Assembly: GCA_003516705.1 (NCBI GenBank) | Contig: DPCJ01000093.1 | Coordinates: 1-5,598 of the forward strand | Length of the DNA stretch: 5,598 nucleotides | Source: Prolixibacteraceae bacterium | GTDB taxonomy: Bacteria; Bacteroidota; Bacteroidia; Bacteroidales; Prolixibacteraceae | Direction: 5' to 3' | Part shown: piece by piece, positions 1-5,598 of the stretch | Layout: the number at the start of each line of letters is the position of its first letter | Numbering within the stretch: the stretch's first letter is position 1 | Notes under the pieces: model-generated | Database searches by the model: none | The model's input: only the letters and a program-made list of their open reading frames with translations | What the model was told of the DNA's origin: nothing | Position numbers and translations under genes: made by a program

Positions 1-27
1 TGGATTTTAGGTTAAAAGTTTTAAATT

Positions 28-32
28 AAGGA
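28..32 (+). promoter_or_regulatory. Ribosome binding site of the tldE/pmbA gene
   Basis: AAGGA lies five bases upstream of the ATG at 38 and is the only convincing Shine-Dalgarno-like sequence ahead of a gene in this window. It supports ATG 38 as the start, as does the in-frame TAG at 8-10. All three forward frames close by position 29 (TAG 8-10, TAA 13-15, TAA 27-29), so an upstream gene, if one overlaps the window edge, ends within the first 29 bases. That would fit the common tldD-tldE pairing, but too little is present to identify it. Confidence 0.55.
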
Positions 33-37
33 CAAAA

Positions 38-1354
38 ATGACAAAAGAAGAAAAATATACGTTGGCAAAATGGGCAATGAACCATGCCCTCGAAAAGGGA
101 GCCCAGCAGGTAAGTGTGAGTATTTCAAACAGCCGCAGCAGCAGTGTCGAAATTCGTGAAGAAAAGATTGATAAGCTGGAACAGGCTATCCAAAGCGGAT
201 TGACCATCCGGTTGTATGTAGATAAAAAATATTCAGCCCACTCAACCAATCGATTAAAGCAGGAGGAGTTGGCCCGGTTTATTGAACAGGCCATTGAAGG
301 AACACGGTTTTTGTCGGAAGACGAATTTCGTTCACTGCCCGATTCTTCGTTGTATTACAAAGGAGACAAAAATGATTTAAATGTGAATGATTCGGCATTT
401 GGGAATGTTGATCCTCAGAAAAAAATTGATCTTGCGTTTGCGGTCGAAAAGGAAATTTTAGGAGCTGATGACCGGATAATTTCCATTTCATCAGGTTATT
501 ACGATGGAATGTACGAAAGCGTGATGGTTACCAGTAATGGATTTGAAGGAGATTCAATGAATACGCAGTTTGGTTTGTACGCTTCTGTTTCGGTTAAAAG
601 CGGAGATGCCCGGCCTGAATCATCGTGGAACGAAAGTTCGATATTCTTTGATAAACTAAAAAAAGAAGAAATTGGGAAAACAGCTTTAAAAAGAGCTACA
701 AACAAAATTGGACAGCAAAAACTTGCGTCGGGAAAAATGACAATGATTGTTGAAAATAAAGTTTGCCGTAATTTGCTCAGTCCGCTGATTTCTGCAATTA
801 ACGGTTCGGCCATTCAGCAAAAGAATTCGTTTTTAATTGACAAACTCAACGAAAAAGTATTTTCTGAAAAACTTACAATCACCGACGATCCGTTTATCGT
901 GTCGGGTTTGGGTTCGCGTTTGTTTGATGGCGAGGGTTTAGCCACAAAAAAACGTCAGGTTCTTGAAAAAGGTGTTTTAAAAACCTATTATATCGATACT
1001 TATTATGGTAAGAAATTGCAAATGGAGCCAACCAGTGGAAGCACTACCAACCTTGTTTTCGAAACGGGGGATAAAAACCTTGAAGGACTTATTGGGAGTG
1101 TTCATAAAGGTATTCTGGTTACAGGTTTTAATGGCGGAAACAGCAATGGTACAACCGGTGATTTTTCCTACGGGATTGAAGGTTTTCTTATTGAAAATGG
1201 TGTAATTAAACAACCGGTTTCGGAAATGAATATCACCGGAAATATGGTGACTCTGTGGTCGAATATTGGTGAAATAGGAAATGACATTAACGAAAGTTCT
1301 TCGTGGTTAACTCCGTCGGTTGTTTTTGAAGGGGTTGATTTTAGCGGAATCTGA
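38..1354 (+). CDS. pmbA: TldE/PmbA-type protein (TldD/PmbA family, non-metal-binding subunit)
   Basis: This complete 438-residue protein belongs to the TldD/PmbA (U62) family. In characterised members TldD and TldE (PmbA) form a cytoplasmic heterodimeric protease in which TldD carries the HExxxH zinc site. The pair matures microcin B17 and degrades unfolded peptides such as CcdA in E. coli. Here I find no HExxxH. The equivalent stretch reads VENKVC at about residues 238-243, followed by the LSPLISAINGSA segment, which is the TldE/PmbA pattern. Other family landmarks are SRLFDGEGLAT near the middle of the C-terminal half, EPTSGSTTNL, TGFNGGN (362-368), GDFSYGIEG (374-382) and a closing ITGNM...SNIGEIGND block. 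There is no signal peptide or membrane segment. The length is normal for the family. The natural substrate in this organism is unknown; a TldD partner would be expected nearby and probably lies just upstream. The gene ends in three consecutive in-frame stops (TGA TAA TAA, 1352-1360) and is followed by a terminator. Confidence 0.9.
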   Translation: MTKEEKYTLAKWAMNHALEKGAQQVSVSISNSRSSSVEIREEKIDKLEQAIQSGLTIRLYVDKKYSAHSTNRLKQEELARFIEQAIEGTRFLSEDEFRSLPDSSLYYKGDKNDLNVNDSAFGNVDPQKKIDLAFAVEKEILGADDRIISISSGYYDGMYESVMVTSNGFEGDSMNTQFGLYASVSVKSGDARPESSWNESSIFFDKLKKEEIGKTALKRATNKIGQQKLASGKMTMIVENKVCRNLLSPLISAINGSAIQQKNSFLIDKLNEKVFSEKLTITDDPFIVSGLGSRLFDGEGLATKKRQVLEKGVLKTYYIDTYYGKKLQMEPTSGSTTNLVFETGDKNLEGLIGSVHKGILVTGFNGGNSNGTTGDFSYGIEGFLIENGVIKQPVSEMNITGNMVTLWSNIGEIGNDINESSSWLTPSVVFEGVDFSGI

Positions 1355-1375
1355 TAATAAATTTCAATAAAATTG

Positions 1376-1411
1376 AAATCCGGTTTGTTAAAAGGCAGAC
1401 CGGATTTTTTT
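1376..1411 (+). terminator. Rho-independent terminator of the tldE/pmbA gene
   Basis: The arm AAATCCGGT (1376-1384) pairs perfectly with ACCGGATTT (1399-1407). The stem extends inward by about four more pairs, two of them G-U, to a small A-rich loop. The downstream arm runs into seven T residues (1405-1411). It starts 21 bases after the stop codon. An A/T-rich 8-bp inverted repeat (ATTTCAAT 1361-1368 with ATTGAAAT 1372-1379) shares the bases 1376-1379 with the terminator's upstream arm, so the two hairpins cannot form fully together. The terminator stem is clearly the stronger. Confidence 0.85.
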
Positions 1412-1424
1412 GTTTATAAACCAT

Positions 1425-1454
1425 AAAAAAGGGCCACCCTGCGGCAGCCCTTTT
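1425..1454 (-). terminator. Rho-independent terminator of the T9SS-secreted protein gene
   Basis: Read on the minus strand, AAAAGGGC (1454-1447) pairs with GCCCTTTT (1434-1427), and the T run continues to 1425, giving a hairpin that ends in six T residues. It begins 21 bases after the minus-strand stop codon. On the plus strand the same hairpin is followed only by TTTT then C, so it may also slow plus-strand transcripts, but it is better suited to the minus strand. With the plus terminator at 1376-1411 it forms a back-to-back pair between convergent genes. Confidence 0.8.
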
Positions 1455-1475
1455 CTGAAAAAAAATTACTTGTAT

Positions 1476-3491
1476 TTACTTCTTGTCCACGACAAGTTTT
1501 TTTACAATGTGATTTCCGTCGATATTCATTTTTATGAGGTAAACCCCTGAAACCTGTTCATTCATACTGAAGCGGATAGTTTCTCCGACAGGGTAGTATT
1601 TGCGCAACACTTCAGAACCAGTCATGGTGAAAACAGCCACTTCGGTTTGTAAAGCTGTGTAGTTTCTGATGTCGATTGTAACCTCGTTCTGTGTTGGATT
1701 TGGGTAAATATTAATCCCTGTTTCAATTTCTTTGGTCCAAACTGCGGTGGCAATTTGTCCTTCTTTTTCTGATGAACTTTTTGGAACTGCATTTACCACC
1801 AGGTCGAAATTACGGAACATGGATGCGCCTTCACTGTCGGTAACAGTTACTTTAATATTTGCTGTACCTGTCATCTCAGCGACTAAACTTACAGTCACGG
1901 TTCCTGTTGTATCTCCTTCAGTATAAGCTACTGTTAACGAATCAATAAGTTCATTGTTATCAGTTTCGGCAATAACTGTAACAGTTTGCGGCATACAATC
2001 GGTTCCGGCTGAAATTCCACTAACAGCGATATTAAGAGTAGTTAAAGTATCGCCAACGGTTATGCTGTCGATTTCATTAAACGATGGGAAAGCATTTGGC
2101 GAGGTAACAATAACATCGAAACTAACCAGTGCAGTGTCGCCTTTGTGGTCGATAATTGTCCAGGCTTCGGTGGTTGTACCAACAGGGAACATGGCATCGC
2201 GGCCAAGTCCGGCAGTTTGTGTGGCCGAAATTCCGCAGATTTGTGTCAATACCGGAATCGGGTATTCAATAACTGTTTCGCAAACTCCTGTTGCTAAAGT
2301 AATGTTTATATCCTGAATCGAATCGAGGTTGGGTAATCCGGTGCTGACAGTAACCAGAACACTGTCGGTTCCCACGTTGCCATAAATATCGGTTGCCGAA
2401 AGCATCACCCAGTTTTCGCCAATATTTTCACAGGTAAAAGTGTCTTTGTCTATAGCAGTGCTTACAATTCCGCTTACATCAAAAGTTGCCGAATCGGTAA
2501 CCTGTTCTTTTGTAATTACAGCCAATCCTGCTGAGTCGAGCATTACTTCAATGTCATTTCCAACCACTGTTGGTGGCGTTGCATCGTGTACGGTTACCAT
2601 TGCCCAGCAACGCGCTTTAACAAAGTTTTTGTCGTAAGATGTTACTCTAACAAAAACAGGCCATTCAATATTGGCAGTTGTAAAAGTATCGGGGTAAGCA
2701 AAAATTTTCATATCGTCGAAAGTGGTTAAACTGTCGGGTGTTACACCTGTCAGTTCAATCATATCAAGGCTGTCGAGTTTGTAATTGCCGTTTTCATCGA
2801 GGTTAACGTCGATGGGATTACAATCTATCGCAGAAGCAGGTGTCCCTACCACATGAATTGCTAATGTCCAGGAAGGATAAGAATTCCAAGCACCAACTCC
2901 TCCGTTATTTGACCAGATTAGTGCTTCACCCGGAATGGGTTGAACGCTTGACATTCCGATACCAGCATATCCAGTGGCGCCGGCATTATTGTACCCATCC
3001 AATAAGACATAGTATTTTTTTCCTACAGTAACAGGAATGTTTAAGCCTGTTTCATAATACCAACTTGCTGACATGGTTGGGTTTTTTAACGTTCCAACAT
3101 ACAAAGGGGCTGCATAGTTTGGAACACCACCGTTATCTTCAGCAATGGCTAATGAAATTTGTCCTTCTGCGCTTATCTCTTGAATGACTACCCCAAAACT
3201 TGTAATGGCTGTTACATTCGCAATAAAAGATTGAGCATAATAATCAGATCCATTTGCACCAATTGATGTGATTATTGTATTATTCCATCCATTATCAATT
3301 ACGCCAGAGGGCAGAACGGATGCTTTTTTCAAAGTCAAAGAGGCACTGTATTCCTGTGTAATTAACGCCCCTGTTTTTGTATCATGGTAAGAGTTTAAAC
3401 TAGAGCGTAAATCAGGAAAATTTTCAGCCGATTGACATAATGCCAAAAAACTAATTGTGAATCCAATTAGTAACAAGTAAATTTTTTTCAT
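1476..3491 (-). CDS. Secreted multidomain HYR/Ig-like protein with T9SS type A sorting domain
   Basis: This 671-residue protein is predicted to be exported and anchored at or released from the cell surface by the type IX secretion system. Residues 1-23 form a Sec signal peptide (KK, then a hydrophobic stretch to about residue 18). Residues about 65-216 form a beta-rich domain with the look of a carbohydrate-binding or 'choice-of-anchor' type sandwich (AQSF at 86-89, GKKYYVLLDGYN at 157-168); this call is tentative. Residues about 222-302 and 303-383 are HYR-like modules of the kind common in Bacteroidota surface proteins (DATPP at 303-307, DIYGNVGTDSVLVTV at 368-382). Residues about 386-464 form a clearer HYR domain (FPVGTTTEAWTIIDHKGD, 435-452). 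Residues about 467-568 are an Ig/cadherin-like sandwich (TVTDSEGAS, 549-557). Residues about 592-671 are the sorting domain: IYPNPT (595-600), GVYLIKM (649-655) and KKLVVDKK at the end. No catalytic motif is visible, so adhesion or matrix binding is the likely role, but the ligand is unknown. No Shine-Dalgarno sequence or clear promoter was found upstream. CpG frequency is unusually low over the N-terminal domain. Confidence 0.88.
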   Translation of the reverse strand: MKKIYLLLIGFTISFLALCQSAENFPDLRSSLNSYHDTKTGALITQEYSASLTLKKASVLPSGVIDNGWNNTIITSIGANGSDYYAQSFIANVTAITSFGVVIQEISAEGQISLAIAEDNGGVPNYAAPLYVGTLKNPTMSASWYYETGLNIPVTVGKKYYVLLDGYNNAGATGYAGIGMSSVQPIPGEALIWSNNGGVGAWNSYPSWTLAIHVVGTPASAIDCNPIDVNLDENGNYKLDSLDMIELTGVTPDSLTTFDDMKIFAYPDTFTTANIEWPVFVRVTSYDKNFVKARCWAMVTVHDATPPTVVGNDIEVMLDSAGLAVITKEQVTDSATFDVSGIVSTAIDKDTFTCENIGENWVMLSATDIYGNVGTDSVLVTVSTGLPNLDSIQDINITLATGVCETVIEYPIPVLTQICGISATQTAGLGRDAMFPVGTTTEAWTIIDHKGDTALVSFDVIVTSPNAFPSFNEIDSITVGDTLTTLNIAVSGISAGTDCMPQTVTVIAETDNNELIDSLTVAYTEGDTTGTVTVSLVAEMTGTANIKVTVTDSEGASMFRNFDLVVNAVPKSSSEKEGQIATAVWTKEIETGINIYPNPTQNEVTIDIRNYTALQTEVAVFTMTGSEVLRKYYPVGETIRFSMNEQVSGVYLIKMNIDGNHIVKKLVVDKK

Positions 3492-3534
3492 AATACAGAT
3501 TCTTTATAAGTTAATAATGTTTGATTATTTCAGT

Positions 3535-3581
3535 CGCTTTCAAGGCATTAAATTACATATTCAATGCCTATTATAAAAGCG
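3535..3581. repeat. Nested inverted repeat between the divergent genes
   Basis: Two dyads share one axis region. The outer arms are CGCTTT (3535-3540) and AAAGCG (3576-3581). The inner arms are AGGCATT (3543-3549) and AATGCCT (3563-3569). They are separated by a 2-base gap on the left and a 6-base gap on the right, around a 13-base A/T-rich loop. The element lies 44 bases upstream of the minus-strand start at 3491 and 209 bases upstream of rpsO. It could be an operator or a structured 5' leader of the minus-strand gene. The arms are seen directly; function is inference. The rest of 3492-3600 is A/T-rich with no gene. Confidence 0.5.
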
Positions 3582-3594
3582 TTTTGAATTTTTT

Positions 3595-3622
3595 TTTGAA
3601 AAATTTTATGAGCATAGGTTTG
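3595..3622 (+). promoter_or_regulatory. Alternative upstream promoter candidate for rpsO
   Basis: TAGGTTTG (3615-3622) matches the Bacteroidota -7 element TAnnTTTG exactly, with a TTTG (3595-3598) 16 bases upstream. The spacing is shorter than usual and the region is rich in T, so a chance match is quite possible. If used, it would give rpsO a leader of about 160 bases. The candidate at 3681-3710 is preferred. Confidence 0.25.
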
Positions 3623-3680
3623 TGCATTATGTTTTGTTCAATAACGTTGTAGATATTGCTGAAGTTATAAATCGTTTTGC

Positions 3681-3710
3681 TTGTCAAATTAAAAATTTTA
3701 TCTAATTTTG
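3681..3710 (+). promoter_or_regulatory. Probable rpsO promoter (TTG / TAnnTTTG type)
   Basis: TTG (3681-3683) and TAATTTTG (3703-3710) are separated by 19 bases, matching the -33/-7 promoter pattern of the Bacteroidota primary sigma factor. A TTTG at 3676-3679 is an alternative -33 element at 23 bases. Transcription would start at about 3714-3718, giving a leader of roughly 75 bases that opens almost directly into the hairpin at 3723-3761. The elements are seen; the start site is inferred. Confidence 0.55.
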
Positions 3711-3722
3711 CGGCTTGATAAT

Positions 3723-3761
3723 TTTAAGCTGTTGTTATTGATAGCGATGCAGCGGCTTAAA
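3723..3761 (+). promoter_or_regulatory. Strong hairpin in the rpsO 5' leader, possible S15 autoregulatory element
   Basis: Bases 3723-3735 pair with 3749-3761 over 13 consecutive positions. The first seven are perfect (TTTAAGC with GCTTAAA), followed by pairs that alternate G-U with G-C or A-U. After a bulged U (3736), four more pairs (ATTG 3737-3740 with CGAT 3745-3748) close an AUAG tetraloop. No T run follows, so it is not a terminator. It lies between the probable transcription start and the S15 start codon, which is 29 bases further on. Ribosomal protein S15 represses its own mRNA through leader structures in several phyla, and these differ between phyla. By position this hairpin is a candidate, but I could not match it to a known S15 leader family. 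Confidence 0.45.
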
Positions 3762-3790
3762 CATTGTATAACAATTAAAAGTTCTTTAAA

Positions 3791-4060
3791 ATGTATTTGA
3801 CATCAGAAAAAAAACAGGAGCTTTTTGCCCAGCACGGCAAAAGCGCCACTGACACCGGCAGCGCTGAAGGACAGGTTGCATTGTTCACATTCAGGATTAA
3901 TCACTTAACCGAGCACCTGAAACAAAACAAAAAAGACCACAGCACACGCCGCTCGCTCATTAAACTTGTAGGTAAACGCCGCAGTTTGCTCGACTATTTA
4001 ATGAAAAAAGATATCGGACGTTATCGTTCCATTATCAAAGAATTGAACTTACGTAAGTAA
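3791..4060 (+). CDS. rpsO: 30S ribosomal protein S15
   Basis: S15 is a primary 16S rRNA-binding protein of the small-subunit platform; it binds the three-way junction of helices 20-22 early in assembly. The 89-residue product has the same length as the E. coli precursor and aligns without gaps. It shows DTGS (21-24), INHLTEHLK (36-44), KKDH (47-50), the RR pairs at 53-54 and 63-64, and LLDYLMKKD (66-74). Residues equivalent to the rRNA-contacting His41 and Asp48 of the mature protein are kept (H42, D49). The usual Ser51 position holds Thr (T52), a mild change. The start is fixed by an in-frame TAA at 3776-3778 and by the match to the family N-terminus. There is no Shine-Dalgarno sequence (TTCTTTAAA precedes the ATG), as is usual for Bacteroidota. 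The gene has a probable promoter and hairpin upstream, and a strong terminator starting 7 bases after its stop. pnp follows, a conserved gene order. Confidence 0.97.
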   Translation: MYLTSEKKQELFAQHGKSATDTGSAEGQVALFTFRINHLTEHLKQNKKDHSTRRSLIKLVGKRRSLLDYLMKKDIGRYRSIIKELNLRK

Positions 4061-4067
4061 AATAATC

Positions 4068-4100
4068 GAAGGGCAATGCATTGTATTGCCCTTCTTTTTT
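4068..4100 (+). terminator. Rho-independent terminator between rpsO and pnp
   Basis: GAAGGGCAAT (4068-4077) pairs perfectly with ATTGCCCTTC (4085-4094). Two more pairs (G-U and C-G) can form inside, leaving a three-base loop, and six T residues follow (4095-4100). This is the strongest terminator in the window. It begins just after the rpsO stop, so most rpsO transcripts should end here and pnp expression should need readthrough or its own promoter. E. coli also has a terminator and a second promoter between these two genes. Confidence 0.9.
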
Positions 4101-4105
4101 CTAAA

Positions 4106-4136
4106 TTGCAAAGCCTCACCACCCATTGTAATTTTT
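4106..4136 (+). promoter_or_regulatory. Weak promoter candidate for pnp
   Basis: TTG (4106-4108) lies 20 bases before TAATTTTT (4129-4136), which matches seven of eight positions of TA(2 any)TTTG counting the free ones. Transcription would begin near 4141-4144, leaving a leader of only about 20-25 bases before the pnp ATG. It sits directly downstream of the rpsO terminator, where an independent pnp promoter would be expected. A/T richness makes chance matches likely. Confidence 0.35.
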
Positions 4137-4165
4137 TAACAGTTATCAGATTTATTTAAAACATT

Positions 4166-5598
4166 ATGGTAAACGCAACAATTAAAACAATTGAACTTGC
4201 CGATGGCAGGAACATTACCATTGAAACCGGGAAGCTGGCCAAACAGGCCGATGGATCGGTTGTAGTAAGAATGGGTGACACCATGTTGCTTGCAACAGTG
4301 GTTTCGGCCAGAGAAGCCAAAGAAAATGTGGATTTTATGCCACTTGCCGTTGATTATCGCGAAAAATTTTCAGCAGCAGGCCGTTTCCCGGGCGGATTTT
4401 TGAAAAGGGAATCACGCCCAAGCGACGAGGAAATACTTGTTGCACGCCTTGTTGACCGAACACTGCGTCCGCTTTTCCCGGCTGATTATCATGCTGAAAC
4501 AGCGGTGATGATTTCACTGATTTCGGCAAATCAAACCGATTTGCCCGATGCACTCGCAGGTCTTGCAGCTTCTGCTGCCATTGCCGTTTCAGATGTACCG
4601 TTCGAAACCCCGATTTCAGAAGTGAGGGTTGGACTTATTAACGGTGAATTTGTAATTAATCCGAACCGTGAAGAACTTGCACTTTCAGATATTGATATGA
4701 TTGTTGGCGCTTCGTATGACAACATCATGATGGTGGAAGGGGAACTGAACGAAGTTTCGGAAGAAACCATGCTGGGCGCAATTAAATTTGCCCACGATGA
4801 GATCAGAAAACATTGCAAAGCACAGGAAGAGCTTGCCGCTCAGCTGGGTGTGGTAAAACGTACGTACAGCCACGAAGTGAACGATGAAAAGATTCGTGAA
4901 AAAGTAAATGCCGATTTGTATGAAAAGTGTTACGCAATCTGCGAACAACAAATTCAAAACAAAGCTGAACGCCTTGAAGCTTTTCAATCGCTTGTGGCCG
5001 GTTATATCGAAGAATACAAAGCAGCTAATGCCGATAATTCAGAAGTTGATGTAAATCTCAACGTTTCGCTGATTAAAAAATATTATCACGATGTGGAGAA
5101 AGAGGCAATGCGCCGGATGATTCTTGACAAAGGAATCCGTTTGGATGGCCGAAATACAACGCAAATTCGTCCGATTTGGGGTGAAGTGAATTATTTGCCG
5201 GGTTCGCATGGTTCATCAATTTTTACCCGTGGCGAAACACAGTCGCTTACTTCGGTTACGCTGGGTACAAAAATGGATATCAAAAAAATCGACGGTGTTA
5301 CTTTCCAGGGAACTGAAAAATTTCTGTTGCATTATAATTTTCCGCCATTCTCGGTGGGCGAGGCAGGTGTTCCGAGAGGGACCGGCCGTCGCGAAATAGG
5401 GCATGGTAACCTTGCACTTCGCGCATTGAAAAAAATGATTCCAAGTGATTTTCCATACGTACTTCGTATTGTTTCCGATATTCTTGAATCAAACGGGTCA
5501 TCGTCGATGGCAACGGTTTGTGCAGGAACTATGGGGATGATGGACGCCGGTGTGAAAATGAAAAAACCGGTTTCGGGTATTGCCATGGGTTTAATTTC
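4166..5598 (+). CDS. pnp: Polyribonucleotide nucleotidyltransferase (PNPase), 5' part, runs off the window
   Basis: PNPase degrades RNA 3'-to-5' by phosphorolysis, releasing nucleoside diphosphates, and can also add tails. It works as a ring-shaped trimer in the cytoplasm, often with other decay proteins. The first 477 residues are present. Family proteins are about 700 residues, so the rest of the second core and the KH and S1 RNA-binding domains lie beyond the window. The first RNase PH-like core contains GRFPGGFLKRESRPS (72-86), whose FLKR matches the RNA-gripping FFRR loop of E. coli. A helical domain follows (about 215-318). The second core begins near KGIRLDGR (322-329) and includes FTRGETQ (353-359), HYNFPPF (389-395), the phosphate-site arginines in RREIGHG (408-414) and ESNGSSSM (441-448). 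The catalytic aspartates fall just past the window end. The start is firm because an in-frame TAA lies at 4157-4159. There is no Shine-Dalgarno sequence. The reading frame is intact throughout. Confidence 0.97.
   Translation, partial: MVNATIKTIELADGRNITIETGKLAKQADGSVVVRMGDTMLLATVVSAREAKENVDFMPLAVDYREKFSAAGRFPGGFLKRESRPSDEEILVARLVDRTLRPLFPADYHAETAVMISLISANQTDLPDALAGLAASAAIAVSDVPFETPISEVRVGLINGEFVINPNREELALSDIDMIVGASYDNIMMVEGELNEVSEETMLGAIKFAHDEIRKHCKAQEELAAQLGVVKRTYSHEVNDEKIREKVNADLYEKCYAICEQQIQNKAERLEAFQSLVAGYIEEYKAANADNSEVDVNLNVSLIKKYYHDVEKEAMRRMILDKGIRLDGRNTTQIRPIWGEVNYLPGSHGSSIFTRGETQSLTSVTLGTKMDIKKIDGVTFQGTEKFLLHYNFPPFSVGEAGVPRGTGRREIGHGNLALRALKKMIPSDFPYVLRIVSDILESNGSSSMATVCAGTMGMMDAGVKMKKPVSGIAMGLI

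Noticed and set aside
38..1354. Assigning the first gene as the catalytic TldD metalloprotease
   Set aside because: No HExxxH motif is present, and the equivalent region reads VENKVC. The C-terminal motifs fit TldE/PmbA.
1954..2316. 120-residue plus-strand open frame inside the T9SS gene
   Set aside because: It is antisense to conserved HYR domains, and its residue pattern mirrors the repeated Thr/Val codons of the real frame.
3432..3440. Possible lipoprotein cleavage site at Cys19 of the T9SS protein
   Set aside because: The residues before the cysteine are L-A-L, and leucine at -1 does not fit a lipobox. With a T9SS sorting domain present, ordinary signal peptidase I cleavage is more likely.
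3685..3691. Minus-strand promoter for the T9SS gene (TAATTTG read on the minus strand)
   Set aside because: It is one base short of TAnnTTTG, has no TTG at the right distance upstream on that strand, overlaps the better plus-strand rpsO promoter and is nearly 200 bases from the start codon.
3763..3775. Small dyad ATTGT-ATA-ACAAT just upstream of rpsO
   Set aside because: It has only five A/U-rich pairs around a three-base loop, which is expected by chance in such sequence and unlikely to be stable.
4335..4987. Overlapping minus-strand open frames opposite pnp (72, 95 and 100 residues)
   Set aside because: They lie entirely within the well-supported pnp frame, overlap one another, have no start context and show no recognisable protein features. 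They are antisense shadows.
1..5598. CRISPR arrays, insertion sequences, tRNA genes, toxin-antitoxin or defence cassettes
   Set aside because: No regularly spaced repeats, transposase-like frames, terminal repeats or cloverleaf sequences were seen. Every long frame is accounted for by four ordinary genes.

Overview
The window reads as ordinary chromosomal DNA from a member of the Bacteroidota, probably class Bacteroidia. A Marinilabiliales/Prolixibacteraceae-like relative is my guess from general codon style, not something I could test. Three signs support the phylum. The minus-strand protein ends in a type A sorting domain of the type IX secretion system, which is confined to this group of bacteria. 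The rpsO and pnp starts lack a Shine-Dalgarno sequence and have A/T-rich leaders. A TTG / TAnnTTTG promoter, the Bacteroidota primary-sigma type, lies upstream of rpsO.

Layout: (1) Positions 38-1354 (+) encode a complete TldE/PmbA-type protein, the non-catalytic partner of the TldD metalloprotease, with its own terminator. (2) Positions 1476-3491 (-) encode a 671-residue secreted multidomain protein with a signal peptide, an N-terminal beta-rich domain, HYR-like/Ig-like modules and a C-terminal T9SS sorting signal. It converges on the first gene, and the two terminators sit back to back at 1376-1454. (3) Positions 3492-3790 form a divergent intergenic region with a nested inverted repeat, the probable rpsO promoter and a strong hairpin in the rpsO leader. 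(4) Positions 3791-4060 (+) encode ribosomal protein S15. (5) A strong terminator at 4068-4100 separates rpsO from pnp, which starts at 4166 and runs off the window end, giving the first 477 residues of polynucleotide phosphorylase.

The rpsO-pnp pair is a widely conserved neighbourhood linking a ribosomal protein to the main 3'-5' phosphorolytic RNase. The terminator between them means that pnp depends on readthrough, a local promoter (a weak candidate is at 4106-4136), or both. The tldE and T9SS genes have no evident functional link to each other or to the rpsO-pnp pair.

I see no mobile element, CRISPR array, tRNA/rRNA gene or defence-like cassette, and no convincing undescribed system. The points most worth a second look are the long hairpin in the rpsO leader (a possible S15 autoregulatory element), the nested inverted repeat in the divergent intergenic region, and a sharp drop in CpG frequency over the N-terminal third of the T9SS gene that coincides with a domain boundary.
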